Below, piece after piece: positions 1-13,200 of a stretch of 64,000 nt of DNA. This DNA is from Hydractinia symbiolongicarpus (Eukaryota > Cnidaria > Hydrozoa > Anthoathecata > Hydractiniidae). Under the pieces are notes generated by a model. The model was given only the letters and a program-made list of their open reading frames with translations. It ran no database searches and was not told where the DNA came from. A program made the translations under genes and the position numbers. The stretch covers positions 20,869,501 through 20,933,500 of the forward strand of contig NC_079881.1 of NCBI RefSeq assembly GCF_029227915.1, in the 5' to 3' direction. The number at the start of each line of letters is the position of its first letter. Position 1 is the stretch's first letter.

Positions 1-426
1 TTTCTCACCAAATTGTAATAGTGTATTGAAATACGATTCTTGTTTTTTAGAATATTCTCATTCTTCGCCGTGTCGAAAAAACACAGCGATAAAAGAAAAT
101 AACAAACAAACAAATTACTAAATTACGACAGGTTAAGATAAAAAAAAAGAAGCCCGATAGCTTGATCTGAGGATGAAATTAAACAAGACGTATCATATAC
201 GCAAACAACCTCGCGATTAAAATTTACACAAAGATGTCTATGAAATTGTGATTTCTGTTACGCAAATTGATTTTTGAGATCTTCTTGAACAGAAAATTCC
301 TCGAAATTTCAATTTTCGTTGAGTCAGTCTAGAGTAAACTGACTGGCAGGAAGAAGAAAGACCACAAGCCGCACCTAAAATTTGCGAAATTCGGTTATTC
401 AGTAACCCCCCCCCCCCCCAAAAAAA

Positions 427-457
<31 letters not shown>

Positions 458-1154
458 AAAATAAAATAGAAATGAAACAAAAAAAACGGGACATAAGAAA
501 GTCACTCAGTGAGAATAAGACAAATAAAAATAAAATAATATACGATCTTAATTGTTCGAGAAAAGAAATAGCTGCAGTTTAAAAAATATACCAGAACTGT
601 CAGAAACAGCAAACTTCGATAAAAAGAATCCTGTCCACTTGTAGCGCGGACACAAATAACAGGCAGGGAATCAAAATATTTACGTTTTTTTGGAGTGTTT
701 CCGAAATCGTTTTTCTCTATTTTGACGTTTCATTAGCGTAGCAAAAAAAATTTCGTTCTCGTCATTATTTATACAATGGTGGAGCCTCTTCGTTTTTCTC
801 TTACGTATTGTTGTGGAAATTTTATTTTTCTCAGACTACATTCCAGGCGCTTAAGGTCTCCCGCCTTAATTCTGCATACATTCACTTTTGAAATCTTTGG
901 TGGAAACACCTTTACTTTACCAGTTAGTTAAAAAAAGGGTTTTGAACACTTATCTTACCTTTTTTAAGTTACAAAAAATCAAAATTTTATTATCACCATC
1001 ATGTTCGGCATAGGTTTTTGTTAACTTTGCCAAATTTTGTCGAAAACAAATACCAATTTTGGCCTGAAACATCATTTAGATGACTTCCAAGTACTTAGAG
1101 AGTTTAAGTACGAAGTTTAAATCTGTGACGTTGCAATTGACCATTGGGGACATG

Positions 1155-1155
<1 letters not shown>

Positions 1156-1190
<35 letters not shown>

Positions 1191-1315
1191 CGAGTTTAAA
1201 ACTTATCCTCGCAGGCGAGATAGAAAAAAGAAAAAAAAAGTAAAAATAGTTACCAAGATGAGATTCGAACACCCGACTTTCTCGTGTCGGCGCTCGGAGA
1301 GGTAAAAATTCTTGT
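1156..1315 (-). repeat. tRNA-like SINE fragment with TAGT-repeat tail
   Basis: Read on the minus strand, 1,262-1,295 contains a good RNA polymerase III B box (GTGTTCGAATCTC) preceded by tRNA-like arm sequence. It is followed by a short body and then a simple repeat tail, seen on the plus strand as about eight copies of TAGT at 1,156-1,191. That order (tRNA 3' half, body, tetranucleotide tail) is typical of a SINE. The A box is not clear, so the copy is probably 5'-truncated or diverged. Confidence 0.45.
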
Positions 1316-4300
1316 AGGACAGCTTGTAATTAAAATAGCGCTTTTAGAAGGTTTTGTAAACATTTATGTTAGAGAAAGTTTAGGCTTGCCTGTGTCATTA
1401 TCACTGAAATAGACATTAACGAGGGCCTCGAACCTTCTCATGGATATATATTCTGAAATCACGTGATTTTTTCTGTTTTATAGGAAAATAAAAATCCAAT
1501 GTGGCGAGAAAACGCAAATATGATGCGGCGACGCGCGGCGCCGCAGAAAACTGTTTTCAGTGTGAACTTTTCTTAATCATCCGACAATTGTGAGCGACAT
1601 TCTTATACGTTCAAAACGCGTTTTTAGCTCTTCTAAGACAATGTATATAAAAACATACACCTCAAAATTTAGGAACATGTAGATATTATTAGAAAGCTTT
1701 GTGAAGCTTGACAACAACTTTTTTTGATAAAAATATAAACAAAATATAACAAATCCAAGTGCTACACTCACTAGCAATTATCACTGGATTAAGGTAACAT
1801 TGTAAATTACAGAATAACCGCCCTCTGCTGAATAACCAACACCCCCCTTAATTAAGTCAATTAAGCGCCCGCTTTAATGGCCGAAATTAAATAAGCTCCC
1901 CTACTCGCATGCTTATTTCTCATTTACGGAAAATTAAGGACATCCCAAGAACATTTATAGGCTGCATTTCGAAAACGCTAAAAACATTGCAAGGCTTTCT
2001 TCCATTTCAATGTTCTTATAAAAAAAGAATGTCTATACGTAAATAAAAAAATAAATTATTTTACATATAGCATTCTCAAAAAAATAAATAAAAGCTTTAA
2101 CTTGATTCTTTGAAGTTAATCTAGAAATCTTTTGAAATTCTATGATATATACAAATCCTTTTATGTAAAATTGAACTTCTGAACAAGTTCATTGAATATT
2201 TTGGTATTAAGACGTTACTCTTACTCCCTCGCAAAATTTTTTGAAAGGCTGACGGTGGATGTTTCCATAAAGGCTGATCTAGAAAAGAAAAACATTCATA
2301 AAATGAGGAACAATTGTCACACAACCTGAGTTGACACCAGGTTACTATTCAATCATTGTCTCTTTAAGGCAGCACTTTATTCATTTAAAAAGAGCATTTT
2401 ATTAAAAAGAGACAAACCAATACTTTATGTGATGCAAAACGTATATAAATATTTATCTATCAAGCTGATACACACTTATTTTATTATTTTCAGTAAAACA
2501 CTGTTAGGAAGTGCAATTGGGGTTGTCATGGGATACTCTAAACAGTATTTAAGCATGCTACTCAATTTACGTTAGTGTCATTAATCTTAACTTCTTTGCG
2601 CAGTACGAAACTTATTAGCGCAATTGTCATTTTTGGGGTGTTTGTGCAAAATAATTAATGCGATTCATGCATAAGTTCCACTTTTTTTATTCCACACTCT
2701 TTTGTTCTCACATTTTTCTATGCTTTTAACAATTTGACGATGGACATATTATCAAGAGTCTTTGCCAAGGACGGTGGCTGGAAAAGTCCCCTGTTCGCAC
2801 GAATCAATATTTTTAAAACTCTGGAGATCAAGAAAGTGTATTTTTCTCATCGTAAGTTTTCCATACAGAGCATATTTATCCCTTATTTATCCGTCCATCT
2901 AATTTTAAAACCGTCAAGACAAAAAGCGTATATACAAGACATGCAAAGTACATATGACAGTGTTTACAACATATTTTACATGTAAGATTAATATAAAATT
3001 ATGGCTGCTTGTGAAAATATTTGATTTTTTTACTTATACTCCTTAAATTTGTACACAATCGGTAAAACACATTTTCAATGAAATATCACCAGCTTCTACA
3101 TTATATTTTGCAATTGTAGACTCATCATTTTGTTCTTATAGTCTATGAAGATATTCAAGCTGAGTGCGTTCTTAATATGTATTTAGTTTTTGGCAAAATC
3201 TCAGCCTCAACGTTCTTATAAACTAGGTTCTTATAAAACAAACGTGTACCCAAATAAACACTTATTATATAAAGTCAAACGTCTGACTTTCTAATTCAAT
3301 TTATTTCCTGTCTGAAAAAAAATTACCAATATAAACTATCATTTGCATGCGCTAAGTTGGCAAACTTGCGTTTTACGTCGGAAATGTGTATTTTGTTTGT
3401 GATCGTATCCTGTACACGAATACCAGTTAAATTTAGAGAGAAATTATGAGAAAGTGAGAACAAAACTTTTGTAAGTTTAAGTCACATCCAACTGCAATAA
3501 ATAATACATGGCGATTACATGCCAACGTGAATTAAGAATCTTTGTTAACACCTGGGTACTCGCCTTGGTCAATTGCAGAGTGTCGATGTGAATTAGAAAG
3601 GCTAAACGTATATAATGTGGTATTTTTTTGGCTCTCAATTCGCGTTCGGAGTCTAAAAATATAAACATCACTGTATCACGATAAAATTTCTAGGTAGCTA
3701 GCTACCACACGATGGCGTTAAGTGTAGCTAAGTGTAAAAAGTGATTTATACAAAATTCAAGTATAGCTTCATCCAATCAAAATCTGGAAAAATATTTTGT
3801 GATTGTTTTTGATGGGTTAGGGAACTTAACAAGCAGTTTTGACAAAGTGCTGAAATGGATAATTAAACCAAAGAAAAAGGGGTACCTATGTCCAGTTGGC
3901 TAACTATTAACCCAACTAAAGACTTTTCTTTTTGTGGTAGCTCTAACTATTCTATAACTTGGTAACTAGACAAAGGTAGACAAAGGTATCATATCAAGTA
4001 TACTAAAATATAAACTACTCTGGACCGCCCACCAAGAAGCCAACCCTAAAAGAAAGTCCAACATGCGCAGCCAAAAGACGATTCACATAGTAGAATACCA
4101 GAAGGTCGTGAATCTGTGTTGTTATTACTTGTAAAAGAACGAACGTAAACAAAGCTTTCCTATTGGCTAGTCAGGTAATAAAAAGAAAAAGAAAAAAAAA
4201 GGTAATAAGAATGGCCAGGGTCCGCGCAAAAGTTTTAGCCTAAATGTCACAACCCTGTACGTCCAGCCTAGCTGCGCTGTCTTTCTCTATCTCCCTCAAG

Positions 4301-6282
4301 GCGATTTTTTTTCCGCCTCGCGTAGCGGTCGGCGAAAATCATACAAATAGTACAATCGTGTAACTTTGAGGGTTTTTTTTATCTTTTTTGCATTGATGAC
4401 GTTGATTGATTGATTCAATTTTGACTGAACTCTAATGGAAACTCCTAGAGCTTTTCAACATTAAAAACAAACTCTAACCCTACCTCTGCAGTTACCTTTA
4501 TTTAACAAACAAACAAAGTATCGTTTTGAGATTTTTTAACTATTTGGCAGCTAATAAGGAGATTCTATTCTACACGTTTAAGAAAGTTATAAAATGAATT
4601 GATATTGAAATTTTGAAATCTTTTTACTTTTTTTTATATTTTAATTTTTCTATGATTTTTGTTCGCTTGCTAGCAGTCTGGTACAGCATCCAATTAAGCT
4701 GGCATTAATTTCCATGTTTCGTGACAATAAATTTGTTACAAAGATGGAACTGACACACGCATTTCATCTTCGTATGAAGATGATTTAGAATCGTATAAAT
4801 AAAAATGGAACAGCTTCGTGCGCTCATGACACAGAATAGTTGTATTTGTCAATTCCATAATAAGTAGAATATCAATTACATCAATTAAAGTTGAGACGGC
4901 AAATATTTTCCCCAATTTTTCAATCTGATGCTAGAAAAAAAGCAAAATAAGAAAACAAAATGTCCACCACCAATTTGTTTTTGTAGTAAAATATTTTAAT
5001 AAAAACAAACTTAAAGTGGCTTACTTCTGTTGATAATTTTAAACAGGTAATCGATTTCGCGTAAAATTGTAAAAATAATTTTAGAAACATTCAATCAAGT
5101 GGTATGCCACGCCAACGTTCGAAAAATGAATTGCCAACTCTTAAGCCTTTACTAACTGTTTATGCCGCATTGCTGTAACATTTTCTTCCATTAACAGCTA
5201 CTTGTAGAGCGTTTATTTCCAATGCCGAAGATCGTGGTTTGAAATCCCGAACAAGCCATACCAGACATTTTAAGTACTACACGAAAAGTATTAAACTTAA
5301 AATTGGAAGAAAGACTTTTCTGTGTAATGGTTTTACGATTCAAGTTTAAATCATGTTTAATATAATCTAAGAAATTCGCAGATTATACAGAAGTGATCTG
5401 TATTAACCAAGAAACGATTTAATTAACATTTCATGCTATGTTCAGATTATATTACTAATATATTATTACATCATATTTTAGATTATAGGCGATTCGGCTT
5501 GTACTTATAAGGTTCCAGTCCCCTCTCCAGCTCACATTAAATGTAGTTTTCTCAACCCATTTAATGCCATCTACTGACCGTTAATCGGCTAGTGTGGCAG
5601 GCAAGCAAGTTAGAGCAATGCTACACGTATCTCTAAACACAGTTACAGTTGGTGGGAAGAAAGGGCTAACCGTTAGGATGAAATCCCTAAGGACGTTAAA
5701 ACTTTGCGTTACTTACTGATTTACTTATTATTATATGAAATACTAAATAATTAACAACAAAAGAAACACATTATTTGGAAGCTTTACCAGGAAATCCAGA
5801 TTTAGGCATATTCTGTCGATTTTTTTAACGCGATCGATCTGCTAAACCTTTTGGTAAGCAGTAGCCACATATCCGTCACGTAACCAACCACTCTCACTTT
5901 GCAACACATGCGATTATGGCTCCTCATTTTAAGGGGCTTGTTATGACTAAAGGACCTGGGGATTTACTGTCTTGTAAAAATGTCGGGACGTTTCCTTAAA
6001 TGGTAACGCACCGCCCTTTGTTTCATTACATATTGAAGGAAATGCTAGCATTTAGTGCATTACTTCGTAAACTCAATGACTTGTATTTACAACTTTATAC
6101 TTTATAAATTTACAAAAGATTAATAACGAATAAATTGTCCGACATGACAGCTATCATGGCGAATAAGGCAATTTGTCAATTTTTGACATGACGTGTGAAT
6201 TAACGATAAACGAATAAACGCTTTGGGCGCTTCGTGAAATTTGAAGCTGTTACGCTGGCTGCTTGTTAATCCTATTCAGACC

Positions 6283-6312
6283 GAGGGGGGTTGACTACCC
6301 CCCCCCCCCCAT
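6283..6312. repeat. G6/C12 hairpin
   Basis: Six G residues, a short TTGACTA loop and a run of about a dozen C residues can fold into a strong stem in an otherwise AT-rich sequence. It may be the end of a dispersed repeat; no second copy is seen in the window. Confidence 0.35.
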
Positions 6313-7621
6313 CTCCTCACTTTTTTTGTGATAACTTTTGAAGTACGCCATATTATGGGCTAAAATCTTTTAACTTTTCATCATATCAATAAAATGTTAC
6401 AAAAAACTTTATTTTTTTAAAAAATCGTTTTATATTCATTCTATGCATTCCTTATAGGTTTTTTAAGCATATTTATTCGTTTGTGGGTTATATTTTTTTA
6501 CTATATGTCTGAAATAATTTTTTTAAACTTGACATATACTCAAATTTCCTATTTTTTGATAAAGGAAAAAACCAAAAAAGATAAGAAATTAACAATATAA
6601 ACCCCTCCATATCGCATTTTGATTTCAAAATCCCAATAAATACAACTGTCCCTCCTTAAATTTAATTTTAAAATAAGATTTGAGAGAGAGTCTAACCGCT
6701 AGCTCTTTCCACGAAAAGCGTCAAACTAGACTGGTTGCACAAACTTGACACTATACCGAAGTTCTTACAAGCTCCCCTTGATTCGAATTTAAAAAGTTCA
6801 ATGCTAGACTCGCTTGGCGCTTTTCAATATCTTTTGATCACAGGGTGGGGCGCTTTTAAAGTTATGGCCATTTAATCAGTAATTAGATGCACGAAAGTAG
6901 GGTGGGCGCACCTTAAAATGTACAGCATTACTAATGTTAATAAAGCCGAATTTTAGGAGAGTTGAGAGACAAACTTGTAAATTAAAACGTAAACTCCACC
7001 CGCTAGAATTTTCCACCAAAATAGTCCAGCTAGACTGGGCGCACTTTCAACTTCTCAATAGCAAAATATACTTAAAAGTGTCTCCATGCGCTTGTAACCA
7101 ATAAAAAGAATTCAAAAATGCAGGTGCTTCTTTAGGTAACTTGTTGGGGGATAAGTTTTATCTTGAGTATTGGAAAACCAGATAGTCATATTCGTAAACG
7201 TCACCTTTCCCCGCCATAATGTCCAAACAACAACTCGTACTACATAATATAGCAAATTTGAAAAGTAAATTTTTATTTATAAAAACAAAGTAATACAATG
7301 GCTAATGTGCTGTCTCTTTTCTGGTGTTTCAGACGTCATGTTTACAGCTAGAAGTGTCATTCCTTCATTCATCTGATGCGATAGGCTGGTAAGAACCGGG
7401 TATATAACGCAACATATACGCAAGAAACATATAGATCGAATTAAAGGCTGGATCCAGGTCCTATTTTGTATTTTACCGGATAAATGATAAGTCTTGATTT
7501 GTTAAAATCTATTTTTTTACATTAGATGTATTATGGACTTACTAAAATATTTCGCGAGTAAAGGTGGTTGTGAAATAATCCTTTTACATAAAGACAATGA
7601 ATAGCCCTGAACAAATGAGTG

Positions 7622-8920
7622 ACCACTAGCTGTTTTTTCGTGGAAGAATCCGAAGTGACACAAACAACATGAAAGTCACAATCTGCAATATTCCATATTT
7701 ATACCCACTGAAACAAAACGTTTAAAAAAAATCAAAATAGCCAACAAAATCAAAGGTGTCTAACAACTGTCACGTAAAAACTAAATACGCTAAACTATAT
7801 ACTTGCTTTGATCATGTCAGAAGTACACCAAAAAAAGCATACCAGCATTAAAAAACTCCAACATATTTCGTTAAGTCACACAAAAAGAGTATTATATAAT
7901 TTTCACCATCTACCGTTTGTAACAGATGCAAAAAATCAGCTATTTAGTCTACAAACCTCCTAAAAGTTTTACACAAAATGTAAAAAATCAACAGTAGAAT
8001 AGAAATACTAAAACTTACATCATTTTGGTATATTGCATGCAGCCCACTACCGCATTATTTCTACTTAAAATATTAAGAAGAACACTTTGCCTTACACACT
8101 CAAACCCATTTATTTTGTCTTTGCAAATAAAATCTTACACAAAATGTAATCAACCATGGAAAAATCAGTCATTTTGGTCACATATCCGTCTTTCTCATAA
8201 AAGTTTATACAAAATATCAAAATATCAAAAAATCTTTCAGAGCGTGAAATTTCATCATACCGTATCCAGAAAAGAGTGCAAACATGCCGTGCGTGATAAC
8301 AATGCAGCGTTTGCGAATAAGAATCGAATATACTTCAAATGACCATAACTTAACTGATGTAAACATTGATTTAAGTTTGCGTACATTTGCTTGTGCTTAA
8401 CGACAATAACGACATCAACACTAAATCACTCCACCCTGTAGTGTTATAAACAGTAACAACGGAAAAATTACTTTTCACAGCTCATATAAATTCTTCTGTA
8501 GGAGAAACACGCTGTTTTATATAAGAAAAGTGTATTTTTGTTTCAGCCTGAATATTCTTCACTTTTGACAAATATCGTCCTCATTATTCTTTGATATGTA
8601 TTTTTTGCATGACCCATGACCTAAAATGTATAATGCCTTAATAAAATAAAACTTGCTATAATTTGCTATAGCTAATGGCAAATTCTGCGTCGTGTAACGG
8701 TTCTATTGTTGCTTTGGAAGAATAAAGAAGTCCAGTTTACTTGATATGCAAATTTCTAATTTTTAACCTACTTTTTACAGTATATTCTTATAAAAATGCT
8801 TAAAGGCCACTCCTTGGGAAAGCAAATGTATGAGCCATAAGAAAGTTACTGTTCATTTGTGTCGTGGACAACCATGCTCACTCAAGCAAGGGAATATATA
8901 TATAAGATTATAACTAACTT
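7622..8920 (+). mobile_element. Non-autonomous repeat element, copy 1
   Basis: The left end (ACCACTAGCTG at 7,622, then CGTGGAAGAATCC) and the right end (GTGTCGTGGAC, then CTCACTCAAGCAAGGGAAT near 8,860-8,900) both match the ends of the element at 26,680-28,790 in the same order. Between them lie degenerate reiterations of a module containing ATTTTGGTATATTGCAT and TTTACACAAAATGTAAA. No transposase or reverse transcriptase is seen. The frame at 8,025-8,342 runs through these repeats and is not treated as a gene. The superfamily is not recognised. Confidence 0.55.
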
Positions 8921-10264
8921 CGAACGTATGCAACTAAAAATAGTTTATATCAAACACAACCAGCCAGCAAGCATTGTCCTAGCTGGCGACAGATTACAAC
9001 TCTTGTCACGCGTGTGGAAGTTAATCTACAAAGCTCAAAATCCTCATCGTCAAAAGCAGGGTTTATCCTTTCTATCATGTCATCCCTAGGCAAGTGCGAA
9101 TGCAATTTGAACTTTCAAAATATTTGATTTAATTTTCATTATTAATTTAATTATGGGATTGTGCCTGCGCGATGCAAACAAATGGTGTTTTATTTTGTCG
9201 ATTTTTTGCCAAAATGAAATATTTTTCTGCAAATTTGATTCAATCAACACCAAAAGTGTGTGTTTGTTTTAGTAATGTATATCTCAGATATAGCAGATCT
9301 GTTTACTCACCCTTTCCGTTAAGGCATGGCAATTTTTTTACCTTTTGTCAGTCCTGTACAGAGTCTTATACTTGGAGGGAATAAGGTTTTTGGAATATTT
9401 GTAAGCTTATTCCTGCAAAATATAAGGAATGTAATCTTTACCATTGACGTTACATTTTGCAATATCAGCAAAATTTTAATGGGGACATGTCTGTAATAGT
9501 TTTTCCACGCAAGACAATATACAAAAAAGCTAGGTGGAAATAGAAGTAAACAATTTACAGAATATTTAAACTAATTTCTTAGTAACGCAAGTTTTGTTGT
9601 TGTAAAAAAAAGCCAATAGTACATGACATATACAAAACCTTTTATATCTTGCTTGATCATGTACAGCTTAAAGAAAACAGGGAAGTTCCTGAAGGGGTAT
9701 AAATCAGTTTTATTTGCCAGTGTAAAATGCAGCAGTCTGTACAAATTTAAATTTAAATTCATAATAAGAATAATTGTGTAAGAAAAACTTGCAACTTTCA
9801 AAACTAATAATGTCAAATTCAAGTTGTGATAATTTAAAAAGATACTGCCAGGATGGAGGCAAGGCATCTGTCTACATAAATTAAAAGCTGGTATGATACC
9901 ATAAAATCAATGTTGTAATAGTTGTTGTGAAATGAAAAATGTTGCAGTAAAGTTGAACCTTGAAAATTTGATTATCTTTGTACTTCTCCACCAGTAACAG
10001 AATTTATATTTTGTATTTATTTTTGTCTAGCTGGTTAGATTAGCTATTGTTAACAAAGAATTATGGCATATATATTTTATTTGTCTGCTAAAAGTCTCAG
10101 CTTACGTAGTTTATATTGTAATTTAATTATAATCAAACACGAAAATACACGAAATAAAAATTATATTTAACAATAAGTTTGATATACAGAAATTATAAAA
10201 ATCATTAAAGATCAAATAATTGTCTAACTAAATAAAAATATATTGCCATAAAACTCATTGGTGT
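8921..10264. other. Downstream flank of the Ig/FN3 gene with poly(A) signals
   Basis: Non-coding. On the minus strand, AATAAA hexamers lie at 10,076-10,081 and near 10,016-10,021, about 190-250 bp past the stop codon of the Ig/FN3 gene, and would serve as its polyadenylation signal. Nothing else is recognised. Confidence 0.45.
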
Positions 10265-13200
10265 TTACCCCAAAACCAAGGAAAGTAAAACCAAAGCTAA
10301 TACAACGGTTGCCGATGCAATACCTAAAAAAATAATAAATATAATTTTTATTGCAAAGAAAGATCCAACATTATTTCCTTGAAATATTTTGCTTTAAAAA
10401 ATAGTTAAAATAATTATGGCCTATTGTGTGGAGGTACAAAATCAAATTGGAGTGACAAGAAACATTGCATTATTCCTGCCATGAATTTTTTATTCATTTT
10501 CTGTATGTTTTGCGACGCAAATATCTGTCAACGTATTTCAATCTACGCCATATATTTACATTATGTCATTATTAGTTATTACAAAAACAGAACTTAATGC
10601 GGTTAAAAGAATACGTATAAGATATTTTAGGTCGTTATACTTAAATTAATGTAGGGGAGTGGATTTGTTGCAAAAATTAATAAAGCTCTATTGCTACTTA
10701 CCCTGCTTTGAAGAATTTTCTTTTTTCTTTATTATTTTGGCCATACTCCATTTCGTTGTTGTGAACATTTCATCTTTAAGAAAAGCTCTAACTGCAGTAG
10801 CATAGTAAGCATTAGACGACAATTTTTTGTTGTTGAGAACTGGAAAAAGAAGCGAAAAATTTGTATTTTAACATAATTGTTATATTTTTGGTAATTACTG
10901 GCGCATTTTCAATACAGAAAAAAAAATAACAAGGTAGCAAAAACAAATCAATTGAAACTTGGTCTGGCCATTCTAGTTTTGCATTCACAGAAAAGGAGAA
11001 TAATAAAAATCAGTGGTGATTCAATTCAAACACGTGTTTATAAACATACTTGTAATGTTTCCCTTATTACATTCTCCGCAGCCCAAATCAAATACACGCA
11101 AGCTAGAATATGTTTTAGCCTCCATTCTTGCTACAATCCATTCCTCTGACACGTTTGCTTTATCATGTTTAGTTGCAAGTATTTCGTAGTATCTAAAAGT
11201 ATAAAGAGTGATAAAAATAGGCTTCAAGTAATAGTTACAAACGCAGTCGTATATTGTATTGGCTCTTCCTTGGATGCAGCTGGTTTGTCATCACTACAAA
11301 TTTATTACAGAAACATCAGGGACACAATCATGTTGGATCTTTAGCAATGAAAGGAAAATAAATAAAAGCAAAAAAATAGTATGCATATTATAATTATTTC
11401 TGTTAATATGTAAACTTGATCACATTTGACGATCAACTTCAACGTGGTTTAGCGACTGTGGTTCTGTTAGGGTAAGGAATACGAGGGAGATTTGACTACA
11501 TACGTTATTGGTGCATCAGTGTGGAATACTGGCAAGTAAATTCTCATCATAGTTCCAATAATACGAGATTCTGGAGGATGTATATTTGTTGGTGCTAAAT
11601 TAGAGAAGGCGTGGTGTTGTGAGTATAGGTTAGACTGGAACTTTTTAGGATCCTTTGCACTATTTGTAGTGCAGTAAAGGCGAATTTTGTTTCCTACCTT
11701 GATAATTGGTTTTCAGTACGATTTCTGTTGTTGTAGTAGAGATGGTGTTCTTGACGTCAATAAAAACTTTGTAAGACGTTGCTGGCTGCAACTGCTTCAT
11801 CCTACACATTAATTTTTTTATCGATTCACATTTCATTTCCTGGATAACACCAAAAGGAAGGCGTTGAAGCTTAATCTAAACATATCGTACGTACTTCTTT
11901 TAATAACACCGCCAAAGATTTTTAGAGTACACATTCCTTTTTACTCTTTTGAAGTAAATTGGATGCAGTTTAAAGAAAAAAAAATTTTCTATGTAGTATT
12001 AAACATACCGTATATTCTTTAAAGTTGCCGTAGAAATGGAGAGGCTTAGTCCAAGTAAGTTGAATTTCAGTTGCTGAGATATTCGTTGTTACGTTACGTA
12101 CGTTCTCCGGTTCTAAAATAAAATTTATGTAAAACATTTTTTTTCAATTTAGATCTAAACATATCTATAAAAAAAATTTCTGATATACAACGTGTTTCTT
12201 ATACAAAGTGCACGATTTTGAAAATAACGAGGCTGGAATTGTAGGGTAAATCCAAATTTTTTCTTTTAAAGGGCGTTAAATCTTTACCAGCAAATTAAAG
12301 AAAAAGTTGACCATTTACGGTAAAGTCCGCTGAAATGCTAAATATTTTTTTGACTGTTTACAATAAATATATCTTAATCTTAAATGTCTGTGTAATATCT
12401 TCGTACCTCCTTCTTTCGTCCTGAAGGTAATGTTTGCAGTCTCACCATAGCCAGCTGAGTTTATTGCTTGAATTGATGCGTTGTACAGACTGAAATTGTC
12501 TATAAATAAGCAAATTAGAACTAAACTATTAAGAAAATAAGCAATAAAACTGCATTTCAGTTATTAGATTCGTTGAATTAAACAGGTTAACTAAGGCCAT
12601 AACAAGTGGTTAGCCTAGCTGTAGCAATCATTGGTCTGTTAATTCAACAACATAAAAATTACCTGTGTTTTTCAGCGCAAAGATCTTTTCATTAACTGTT
12701 TTGTTTATGCATTGAAATGACTGCAAAGTATTATGTCCTACTCCATCCAAGTCTAATTGCTGTATGCATATCCGATAGCCTAGCAGCATTCCATTGGTAT
12801 ATTCTGGTGACGCCCATGTAAGTTCTTCTTCGTCACCAATTTTTATATATTTCAAGTAACGAGGTTGGCTGCTTACTAATAAAAAAATATAAAATTGCTA
12901 TAAAGGTAATAGAAACAAATCCATAATTAACATTCCTAATGCCTGATCACCTGTACATAACTACTTATTATAAGTGATTAGTCTATATACTTTGGTTGTC
13001 TAAGAAAATCCATATGGTTAGATTTAAGGATATCAATTTTGCAAACAACATATATATAGTCTTATAAAATGCGACGCAAATGAAAATAACAGAATTTTGT
13101 CACTACTTAAACGAGAATGACATGCTCTGATTAGATAGCTTGTCATACACACTTTTTAATGCTGTATGTGGGGAAAACATGTGTAACACGGCGTAAATCA

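Larger units (their letters stand above)
1..7621. other. Gene-poor AT-rich flank
   Basis: No coding region can be supported here. Open frames such as 2,734-2,985 are short, have no recognisable domain and lack convincing splice sites. The stretch holds homopolymer runs (poly-C beside poly-A near 404-432), a TAGT microsatellite with a SINE-like fragment near 1.16-1.32 kb, and a G-run/C-run hairpin near 6.3 kb. Confidence 0.6.

Noticed and set aside
8025-8342. 105-codon open frame on the plus strand
   Set aside because: It runs through the degenerate repeats of the element at 7,622-8,920 and encodes no domain.
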